From contig OY756969.1 of the NCBI GenBank assembly GCA_963580455.1, forward strand, positions 15,286,760-15,350,759: DNA of 64,000 nt, in the 5' to 3' direction. The notes beneath the pieces were generated by a model that worked only from the letters and a program-made list of their open reading frames with translations, had not been told where the DNA came from and searched no databases. Within the stretch, counting starts at the first letter, position 1. The number at the start of each line of letters is the position of its first letter. This document shows positions 1-9,230 of the stretch, piece by piece. This DNA comes from Euonymus europaeus (taxonomy: Eukaryota; Streptophyta; Magnoliopsida; Celastrales; Celastraceae). A program made the translations under genes and the position numbers.

Positions 1-903
1 TCTACCCTGGAGAGAACTTAGGAATGCTCCTAGGGTGCTTCTTAGGTAGGGAGTGTTTCAGCGTTGTATGCCGAACTCCTGTAGTAAAGGCGGTGATGGC
101 AAGGATTGGTTGGAGGTCAGGGATCTCCAAACAGTCAATGTTAAACCTAGTGACAAATTCTCGAAGACTTTCGTTAGGCTTCTGGCGAATAGTGACAAGT
201 GTGGCGCGATCTTCTTCACAAGCTGAGAACTTGCAAATTGTGCCACGAACCTATTAATGAGGTCATCAAAACTGTGTATGCTTCTATGAGAGAGAGCTTT
301 AAACCATCTCCTTGCCACTCCCACTAAACAAACAGGGAAACTTTTGCAACATGCCTCGGGGGAGGCTTATTAAAACTCCATCATAGTTTGGAAGCCTATG
401 ACGTGATCTAAAGGATCTCCTTTGCCCCTGTACTTTTTGACGTTAGCCACCTTGAAGTTCTTCGATATTCGAGCACTTTGTATCTGTGGCGCCAGAGGAA
501 TAAGATTCCTATCCCAATCCATGGTGTCAAGGAGTGGGTGTTCTTGCATGGCAGTGATTTTCTGATCAACCACGTCCTTAATGAACTTACTATCCCTTCA
601 TGTACGAGTAGGACGAGTTCGTCGGCTGGTACCAATCGAAGACCTTTCTCGGTGGTGATTATCGGATTCTCCAATCTGAGAATTTCGCTCTTTAGATTCC
701 TGAGGAGTACACTCTCGAGGTGGTGGTGCAATATTTTGCCCATGAATCCAATCCATCCTCTGAACAAGCTTGGTCATTTTTCTCATAAGCTGGGCGAGTT
801 GATCCTGAAGCTGCTGCTGGCCTAGTTGGTCGGTCCGAGCATTCCCTCCAATGGCAGTAGGCTCAGCGTGTTGTTCGCCTCTATTGCTCCTAGTTCGAAC
901 CAT
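1..903 (-). pseudogene. Ty3/gypsy gag remnant (Tat-like), 3' end off the window
   Basis: Three overlapping minus-strand reading frames (598-903, 370-573, 58-324) together resemble the gag of plant Ty3/gypsy elements. The N-terminal part is polar and glutamine rich with LGQQQLQDQLAQL. The middle part carries KKYRGKGDPLDHVIGFQ. The C-terminal part has the Retrotrans_gag-like ARRWFKALSHRSIHSFDDL. The frame changes twice and there is no continuous ORF, so this is a decayed copy. The start at 903 is the first Met after a possible leader. The remaining gag-pol would lie before base 1. Gag would normally form the particle that packages element RNA. Lineage is inferred from the gag style only. Confidence 0.75.
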
Positions 904-1461
904 GATTTATTGTTAGAGGAAACCAACATTTCCCACAGACGATCTGATGATGTACAAAACCAGTCGTGTTTTGACATGTATTAGCTCGTTCAAACTAGGT
1001 CTTCTCAGCAAAGTTCTTCTTCTTCGGTAGCCAATGGTCCTGCTGAGATGAGAACACATTAGTTAGGAGCCAGGTCAGAGATTGTTGTTCTTTGGCGTTG
1101 GCACTCCAACGCTTGAGTCAGATGAGAAATAATATGATTTTTAGAACACGTAGGTAGGTACTCTAAAAGTTATGTGTGTAAAAAATATTAAAATACCAGA
1201 GAGTGAAAGACTGGTAGTGATAACCATGAATTTAATCTTGGCTTGCCAATATACACATGTCAATATTGTGGGGGCGATCTTATTGTACGAAGAACGATTA
1301 AAAAACCTTGGTTCTCAAACACCAGTATATTGCCTATGATTTGGGAAGGGCCGAATTAAACTTCCAGAATTGCGTGATCTTTTGAAAGACCTATTTTCAT
1401 ACAATGGAGGAACAATATTGAAGAAGTTTAGGGAAAATATATGAACCTAAAAATCCACATT
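904..1461 (-). mobile_element. Degraded primer-binding site and probable 5' LTR remnant of the gag element
   Basis: Read on the minus strand, about 930-945 gives ATCGTCTGTGGGAA. This resembles the second half of the GGCGCCGTCTGTGGGAA primer site of many plant Ty3/gypsy elements, with the first half decayed. The DNA to the right (about 950-1461) would then be the LTR. No second LTR is visible and the right boundary is only inferred from where the duplicated composite begins. There is no coding capacity. Confidence 0.4.
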
Positions 1462-1966
1462 CGTTGCCTGCTTGAATCTCCTCCGTTTAATTCGAAATAG
1501 GCTTCATTGAACTCGCCTCACCATTATCTGTCTTTCGACATCGGACTTGTCTCAATCCGTTGTGGAATTGCCGTACCGCCTCTCGATCGCCGCCGTTCCT
1601 CAAATTTCTAGATTAGGGTTCTTGATTTCCGTGCCAATATCTTTTTATTTTATTTTATGTTATTTGGTTTTCCAGCCCTTTTTACCTTTATGCCCCCGCT
1701 TTCCAGTTTAATTACACGTACCAACCACCATTATTTACCAACTTGCCAATACGAATATCTTCATTTGTATTATCCCATTTCTGACTTCTAAAATTCAAGG
1801 TAATTTCATCTTACCTCTGATTTAAATAATTCTTTCGCTCATAAATTTTATTTCTCATATAGAATTTATGAAACATATTTTGATTTTATCTAATTCCATT
1901 TCACTTATTCACCTTCAATCTAACCAATCCTGTTATTTAACATGCCTAAAGACTTGGTGTATTACA
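1462..1966 (-). mobile_element. 5'-end part of a minus-strand LTR (family B), copy 1
   Basis: About 500 bp matches 39602-40109 and 34430-34896 closely, including a long identical-looking run through TTTTTATTTTATTTTATG. On the minus strand the LTR would begin TGTAATAC at 1966. The rest of the LTR is missing on the left, where the sequence changes to the gag element. It is the first part of a composite duplicated at 39602-44291. Confidence 0.7.
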
Positions 1967-2039
1967 CACAGTGTGCAAAATTTGTTTGAGCATCCAGTTC
2001 CTTAAAGTAAGCCTCCATTTAAAACCTTGCAAAACAAAA

Positions 2040-3173
2040 AGAGAATTAGTTTGAAAATAGAACCTTACCATGCCACCCTGAATTTTATATGGTTCACACA
2101 AGTCCCCTCAAACACTTGTGTTTCCCTTTTACTAACATCATTTGTCCCACACACTCTCACTCATGTTTGACTCTCGTCCCCACAAGAATAGAACTAGAAA
2201 TAATTCAGAAAAAGAGGTAGGCATATAGATCCACATTTGAAAGGAACTCAGACTGTATGAACCGTTAACCTCCAAAGATGTCAAATTCAGCCATCCTATA
2301 GCAGCAACTAGTGTCCCACCAAAATGCTGAGCAACAGCACAACTCAAATCGGTACGATCAACAAACAAAGCATAATAATAAAACCAAATCATCCAGTCAA
2401 TCCAAAGATCCATCCACAAAGCTAGCCATAAGCTATGAAAGCCAATAAGATCACTGACCCATGAGTTTATGAATCCATTCTGAAGCAACATTGAAGTAAA
2501 GAATAGAACAAAATATTATATGAAATTTATGCACCATAACCTCAATATCTTGGGAGGCTTTCTTAAAGACCCTCTTGTTCTACTCTTGCCAAATAAGATA
2601 GACCATAATACTTAGAGAAGCCTTTTTCATTCTCGTGGTAACACCTTTTGTATTACCATGCAACCCTCTGAAAGCACTACGAAGCATTTTATGAGCACTT
2701 TTGGACTTTGATCCATGCCCTTACTTTCTTCCAAAATGAATCAACCCAAGGGCACATAAAGAACAAATCCTACAAGTTTCCTCTTCCCTCTAGCAAAAAC
2801 TACAATAGGTATTAATCTGAATGAACCGTAGCCTATCCTTAGTTTTTAGCGGCCCCTGACTGCCAATCACAAAATGAAAGAGAACTTAGGTAGAGACCAA
2901 GCTTCCCAAACTACTCTCTTCAAGGCCACCTTATCTCTTTTAATCCTGAAAAATTCATAGGCATTTCGAGATAGAGAAAAGGTACCATGCCACTCTTGGA
3001 TCTGAAGAAAACCTTGGCCACACCTCCAAAAGATTGAAGCATATATCCTTAAGATAAATAATGTATTTCCACAGTGGTAAAGTTGATTTATGTGCAGTAG
3101 CTGCCCAGATGGATTGATCAAGCAAAAAGTATTGATGAAACCATTGAATCCATAAAGAATCAATTTTTGAAAT
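2040..3173 (-). pseudogene. LINE ORF2 C-terminal fragment, copy 1
   Basis: Minus-strand frames carry DSLWIQWFHQYFLLDQSIW, KSTLPLWKYIIYLKD and, further down, an RMKKASLSIMVYLIWQ-like stretch that is clearer in copy 2 at 40323-40844. This pattern (W-rich, then IWQERN) is the zinc-binding RT C-terminal region (zf-RVT) of plant L1-type LINEs. Several stops and frameshifts interrupt it. An LTR abuts it at 3174, so that element inserted into the LINE. The same arrangement occurs at 40200-41331. Confidence 0.65.
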
Positions 3174-3713
3174 TGTAGACCCAAAAATCTTCAACCAATG
3201 AAAAGTCGATTGAGGCCTTCGACAACCTGCGAATATACACTAGGTCGAATGAATGAGTGATGATCACCGGGGTGGTCTCATACGATCGATTCCAATGATG
3301 GAGGGGGAATTTATAGTGAGAGAAGTGAATAGATTTTTATAGAGAGAAGTGGAACCAGGAGAATGACTAGAGAGATTCAAGAGGCTTGGACTACTCATAT
3401 TTATAGTATTATAGCTCACATGTTTGGCACGTGAGTTGCGCACGATGTCAATAATTAAACTTGTATTGGGCCATTAGGCTCTTGTCAAACACAATGAAGT
3501 CTTATTTGGTATTAAAGCCCAACCTTTGGGCTTTACAAGGCCTGATGGGCTCTAATTGTCCATGTATGTCATATGGAGCTAAATGGAGCCAACATGCTTT
3601 AATTGTCTTACGGATTCATAAGTCTGACGGGCTCACAAGCCTTACATGGACCAATAGGCCTTAATCGTCATACGGACTCACAAGTCTAACGAGGACTTAC
3701 AAGCCTAAGATGG

Positions 3714-3960
3714 ACCTACAAGTCTTTAGCTCGTACGGGCTCATAAGCCTGACCGGGGCTCACAAGCCTTAGATGGGCCAACAAGCCTTTAGGTCGTACG
3801 GCCTCACAAGCATGACCGGGGCTTACAAGCCTTAGATTGGCCAACAGGCCTTTAGGTCGTACGGAAAATGCGTGTCCCGTACGACCTAAAGGACTCATAA
3901 GTCTGACGGGCTCACAAGCCTGACCGGGGCTTGAAAGCCTTAGATTGGCCAATAGGCCAT
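3714..3960. repeat. ~60-bp tandem repeats inside the LTR
   Basis: The phrase GGTCGTACGG...CTCACAAGCCTGACCGGGGCT...ACAAGCCTTAGATGGGCCAACAGGCCTTTA recurs about four times with small changes. A similar array lies at 41865-42080 in the second LTR copy and a remnant at 45060-45130. Copy order differs between LTRs, which suggests expansion and contraction after duplication. Confidence 0.75.
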
Positions 3961-4009
3961 AAACACTAGCAAGCATTGGTAAACACTACCAATGCTTGCT
4001 AGTGTTTAT
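3959..4009. repeat. Perfect hairpin, 23-bp arms and 5-nt loop
   Basis: Arms 3959-3981 and 3987-4009 are exact reverse complements around the loop AACAC. The corresponding place in the second LTR copy (about 42080-42105) has only the right arm. The left arm is therefore an inverted duplication specific to this copy. Confidence 0.9.
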
Positions 4010-4071
4010 GTCGAACGGAAAATGTGTGTCCCAAGGATTTCTAAGTCATAGGACGGTTTTTTGCACATACA

Positions 4072-6723
4072 GTTTGTCCCCCACTCTTGAAGTCAAGTTC
4101 CTTGGTTTTAAGAGTAGTGAATAATTTTCATCCATGGAACCTGTCGTATGAAAATAGGATTAGAGAGAGAATTAAAAATATTTCCTACGAATGGAATACC
4201 CACTTTGTAGCTTCCAATGTCGTGCAGTGTTCGAGGTGCTCAATTATTGATAATGATTCTCAAAGTCACAGGCGCTTATGTACCACTTTCAATTCATGAT
4301 TCACACGACTATAGTGACTAGGTCGAGTGACTTTGTGGTGGCTTTGGTATACAAGTGTTGTCGATCGCTTGCTAGATTCAGCTTCCTTATTTTTTTAGTG
4401 GTACAACTATGATAAAGATTTCAAAACTGCTAGAGGATGTCGCATGTAGTGCAATTTATGTAAAAAATGGATCAATTTGCTACTTGTGTTGCTCGTAATT
4501 GAGTGCAACCTATGCTCACGTTGTGCTCCATGTGGCTTTATGTACGACTTGTTGAGGTTGTAAATAATTTTCACCTATTGGTGTCGAACGATCTTGGGTG
4601 TTAGCATATTCCCTATTTATGCCCAGTCTCGAAGTCAAATTGGTTGGCTTCGAGAAACCCTGTGGATCAAAACATCACAAGTAAGTAGTGGTTGCATAAA
4701 AGATTTAATATTTTGGTTGCCGTACGACTTTTGCTTTGGTGGTGAACTGATTCTGGTGACTAGCTGGCAATGCCAACCAACAAGAAATTCTCGTTCCTGC
4801 TGCATTTTATGTCGATCGATGGTTCTACATAGTCAGGTTGCCTAGCTTGGAGGACAAGGCAATGTTAATATATAATTAATTAATTTGTGTCAGTATGCGA
4901 ACTTAATGAAAAGATAAATACAAGTATTTTAAGTGCCTTGAATCCCCTAACATAACCGATTAGGCAAGTGACATGTGAAGGATTGATATCACTGACCGGT
5001 TTGTGTAGTAGACAAACAGTTAATACAATATATGAATCAATCTCATGCCAATAAATATGGAAGTCAATCCCAACAAAATGCTTATATATACTTGATTAGC
5101 TCCATATTGCAAAGATAGCCTTGGTCGATCGAGATGCTTAGGACAAATAGGTGAATATTATTAGGAATAAAATTATTAGTAAATATGAAAAGTTCATATG
5201 ACGTAACTTGGTTGTATGAAGAAGCAAATTGAAGCAATTATGTGCATGGTTGTAGTGTATGCATGACTGAAGCAATCGTACTAGTGCAAGGACAATTATC
5301 TTGGGAAAAGGAAACAATTTTGGTTGTGCAACATGAAATAATCACACGAACATGACTGTATATTCCCATCGAACAAGGCTTTTCTCTTCTACAAATTTTG
5401 GTCGAATAGAGACTCTTTTATTTATTTAAATGCATGTCGAACGACATAAATTTTCATTTTAAGGATTTATCAACCGAAACATTTATAGTAGAAGAAGAAT
5501 GAAGTATGGGTTTGATACCTTGGTCGATTGAGATGATTTTTTTATTTAAGGCTACTTTTATGTCTGAGCTTCCCTGGTCATTCCCATCTGTAACACCTGT
5601 CGAACAAAACAATATTATATTGAGAGAAACAGACTCATCTTGACTTGAATCTTTGGTGACTCCACAATTGGATATGATGACTTCCCCTGCTTTATATTGT
5701 TCGGGTGACCATGCTGCATTTTTTTTTACAATTGTACTTCAAACAATTGATGTTTGGTTGAACGAAGATTTTAAAAGGTAATTTTTAACCAAAAATAATT
5801 TTTACCAATTCTTTGTCAAACTAAGGCAATGTAATCATTCGCCACGCCTATTCTTCATGGATCTTTCAAACGGAGACAAAACCTTTTCATATGTTGGTTG
5901 AATGAAGGATTCACAATTCTCTATGCACGTTCTTCATATCTTGATCGAGCGGAGGAGTCACATTTATTTTTGATGGAATTTCTTCTGATGTTAGTCGAAC
6001 GGAGACAGTACTACAACATGATTTTCTTGTATTGTTGGTTGAACGAGACAGTGTTCATATCCATTGTATCCCTTCTTGTGCTACCAAAGCATCTTTTACT
6101 TTACATACCCCTTTTGGTGCATCTTAACTAGTGTCGATCGTGCTTTGAATGTTGATGTGCAACTTGCTAGTTTGTCCCCCACTTTTGCAGTTAAGTTGCT
6201 TGAGTTTTGAGAGTAGTTTGGAGTGGAAACTCTGAATTATTTTGAAAGGTAGCACCATCAAGGAATTTCGCGCTCCTCGACCGACAATGTGATTGTTGAT
6301 AGACCAAAGTTGGAGTTGATCTCATCTAGACCGAGATGGGTTAACTTTTGTTTCCTGCAGATGTTAGAAGGAGTAATACACGCTAAACAAATTATTTATA
6401 CTTTCAAGTGACCATGTGATCTTCGGTCGACATCATGACCTTTGTTTATAGAGCCAATATGAAAACACAGTCAATCTTTTGTGTCTTGCATGTCATTGCT
6501 TCAGCTTCTTTCAAGTGTCGCTCGACACATTTGGTCTCTTGCCATGTATATAAACTCTAACAAGGTTTCCAATCTTTGATGCATCTACAATTGATAGATG
6601 GAGAAATTGACACTTTAATGTTAGGGTAGCTATTATCGTTTATTGAGACTTGACGTCAAGTGTAGAGTAGGATTATTATCCGGTACAGCTATATTATTAG
6701 ATGGATATCTTTTCGGTCGATCA
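4072..6723 (-). mobile_element. Internal region of non-autonomous LTR element, copy 1 (non-coding)
   Basis: It aligns by eye with 42164-44291, including TTTGTCCCCCACTTTTGCAG-like phrases and the AACATTTATAGTAGAAGAAG stretch. No gag or pol motif is visible in any frame. Copy 1 keeps ~460 bp (about 4350-4810) that copy 2 lacks, and has an extra ~98 bp at about 6603-6701. The motif GTCGAACG or GGTTGAACG recurs through it. The PBS and second LTR are missing here, where LTR-like DNA starts at 6724. Confidence 0.65.
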
Positions 6724-7250
6724 TGTTGGAAAAAATGGTGGTCAACCACTATTTGACCAATAATTTTGTGGCTTCTAATCTTCAATATGAAGAGGAGAAT
6801 TGGAGTTGAAAGTTGTCCAAAACCATTTTTAGGTTGAATGGAAATTGACTCCAAAGTGATCATGTGAAGCATGATATATTGAGTGCAAAATAATAGAAAT
6901 GTGGGAATCCCACATTTCATAATTGTGTTGTGTGACTTGGGTTTATAAACCCAAGTGTTGGATGTAAGACTTGAGCCCAATGACACCCAAGCTTTTGTGA
7001 GGGAGAGAGGCTCTATATCATGGGCTTGGGCTCACTAAAACACATACACACGCTCCGGGCCGGGCTCGGGCGAGGCTTATGAAGCCCATCTAGACTTAAT
7101 CTTTTGCACTAGCCCACTAGCCAGATTCGTTGGATGTGGACATGAGGCTTAATTCAAATTCAAAATTTCCATTACGGTAATAATTTAAATATTCCGTTAC
7201 AATATTAATTCGGTTTAATACTGAATTTAATTGATTCTCCTTGGGTTCTA

Positions 7251-7260
7251 CTATAAATAG
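7251..7260 (+). promoter_or_regulatory. TATA box in LTR-like sequence
   Basis: CTATAAATAG matches the plant TATA consensus and lies in the middle of an LTR-like segment, where the U3/R boundary is expected. Confidence 0.45.
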
Positions 7261-7568
7261 TAGCCCAAATGGTATGGAAAATACACACCATTTTTACTCT
7301 ACCGAAATACTTTTCCATAGCTTTCCATCTTCTCGAAATTCTGTCTGAGAGTGTTTTCACTGTTGGTTCGATCGATCCTGCCTGTATACCTGTGTCATCT
7401 ACCATCGGAAGTGAGCATTGTATCTTGGGAGGTTCTTGCCCGAAAAAGCAGACACCTGTGGCTGGGGCATTATCACCTTAAGGAGATTCGCATACTAGCG
7501 TACCTTGCTCTCTCCTCAATTCGTTATTCGGTAACTTATATCGGTAGATTTATATATTGATGTTTCTT

Positions 7569-7787
7569 AGGTTGGGGCGGGACCTAAGGGCCCATCCACT
7601 GACCCGTGCCCTCAGAATGCCAGTGGAATGTAAGTCGCAGGTTATGCGACACAACGATAGGGACAGCTGAGTGGGCAGGTTAAATCAGCAGGTGAGCGTG
7701 CACATTGGCCGACTCGAACCCGGGACTCCGCCTTACCCCAAACCTGAGACCACAGCTGGTGCCGCTGAGCCATATGCCCTGGGGGCC
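7569..7787 (-). mobile_element. tRNA-derived SINE with 18-bp target-site duplication
   Basis: The flanks 7551-7568 and 7788-7805 are identical (TATATATTGATGTTTCTT). On the minus strand the inserted 219 bp begin GGCCCCCAGGGCATATGG, followed by a pol III A box (TGGCTCAGCGG) and a B box (GGTTCGAGTC) at tRNA-like spacing. This is a SINE inserted in reverse orientation. It has no poly(A) tail and ends CCCGCCCCAACCT, so its 3' end is not of the common A-tailed type. The perfect TSD implies a recent insertion. Confidence 0.9.
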
Positions 7788-7805
7788 TATATATTGATGT
7801 TTCTT

Positions 7806-9230
7806 GATATCTATATATGTTGCATGTATTTATAACGCTTTGGAAACAATTCATTATTAACTAATATTTCCTACAATCTTAAGGTGATAAACGATTATAT
7901 AATTGTATGATATTATATAACAAGATTAACTTTGCTTGTAAAGCTAGTTGATATTTAAATTCACTTGGGTTATCTACTGTTGATACATGCAACTATTGCT
8001 TTTTGTGTTTATAGGTTTCGATCCATTGCCTGCTAAATTTTTTGGTGTAATCTGTGCATGAAACTGTTACATCAATGATTTAAATTGACAATGGTTAATT
8101 GTGGATGTTTTATGATACCTACAAATTGACTGATTAAATTCACAATTGAGTGCATTGTTTTTCCCTTATTTATTAAATTAATAATCAGTGCACATTTATT
8201 AGTGAAACGGCTACTTATTCATATATATTTATATAGACGGTTTACTATTTGTCTAAATCATAAACAAAAATTTAATATAAATGTGCATGGGGGATCAGAC
8301 GGGCGGGGCGAGCGTTGGCATGGAGATCGGACGGCTCTGCGAGGTCGACGTAGACGTTAGCCAGGGCGCGTACGCAAAATAAAACGCGGGACTCGCCACG
8401 AGAGAGCTGCAAATCTTCCGACTTTAGTATTCAAGTATATGATGCTTATAACTTAGTAAATCTCCATTTGGTCTGTCAGAAATTTGATGACATGAAATAT
8501 TTTTCCTATTTGTGGGGTTTGTTGATTGACGGATGATATATGGAAATGAAAAATATTATATGTTCAGCCCTAAATAGTCCATAATAACTCATTACATTGT
8601 ATAATCAAATTTCATTCTAAATTGATATTATATATCATTGTTAAATATATAATGGTTTGAGTTTCCTACCGTTTGGAAGCTGAGATGTTCGAACGGATGA
8701 TATATTGATTTTGCATTGTGAATTTTGTTTGTTCTATTTATTGATTAATGAATTACATATCATTTCAGGACTGTCATTTTGGATGCACAATAAGATTATT
8801 TCTAATTTGTGGATAGATTGATACGTTGAGTCTAGTCTTACAAATTTATTAAAACAAAATAAAAGTATTTATGAGCTGTGCTCGGTTGCTGAGAAATTTG
8901 AGAAAAAAGAAGCAGATATGAAATTGAGTTGGTGTACATTAATTAGTTGAGATGCATATGCGGCTGGCGTGTACTTGGTTTTTTACTCATAATGTAAACA
9001 AAGCTAAAATAATTCTCCAAAACAGCGTGAATTGCATGTCAGAGAAGGAGAGACGTTCACCAATAAATTTATAATAGCTTTCACAATTAACAGAAATGTT
9101 AGGGGTGATAACTTAAAAGACTGGGATAATATAACAATACCATATTCTAAAAGGACTCGTAAACAAATCGACTCCATGATAACAAACTAATTCAATTTGA
9201 AGAGAGAATTCCAATTGCTGTAGATCCTCC
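7806..9230. other. AT-rich intergenic DNA with one GC-rich block
   Basis: No gene or transposon ends are recognised. It is AT-rich except for a CpG-rich block at about 8286-8405, which contains a 31-codon ORF from ATG 8287 and looks foreign to its surroundings. 9060-9230 is the 3' flank of the PPR gene. Confidence 0.6.

Larger units (their letters stand above)
3174..4071 (-). mobile_element. LTR of a non-autonomous element, copy 1 (898 bp)
   Basis: The plus strand starts TGTAGACC and ends GCACATACA, so on the minus strand it is TGTATGTGC...GGTCTACA, a TG...CA LTR. GTTTGTCCCCC follows directly, which is a polypurine tract on the minus strand (GGGGGACAAAC). This marks it as the 3' LTR. Matching LTRs lie at 41332-42163 and 44594-45135. 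It contains ~60-bp tandem repeats and a 51-bp hairpin absent from the other copies. Confidence 0.8.
6724..7880 (+). mobile_element. LTR-like sequence with TATA box, probably Ty1/copia
   Basis: It starts TGTTGGAAAAAATGG exactly where homology to the duplicated composite ends. It has a CTATAAATAG promoter motif at 7251-7260, 40-70 bases before a CT-rich stretch, as in plant LTR promoters. No protein-coding domain is visible and no confident 3' end or TSD was found. A SINE interrupts it at 7569-7787. The family call is an inference from LTR style only. Confidence 0.4.

Noticed and set aside
3714..3960. CRISPR-like array
   Set aside because: Repeats are ~60-bp imperfect tandem units inside a plant LTR with no spacers, in a eukaryotic genome.
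7690..7790. Possible tRNA gene
   Set aside because: A and B boxes are present but the fold is not a full tRNA, and an 18-bp TSD shows it is the head of a SINE.
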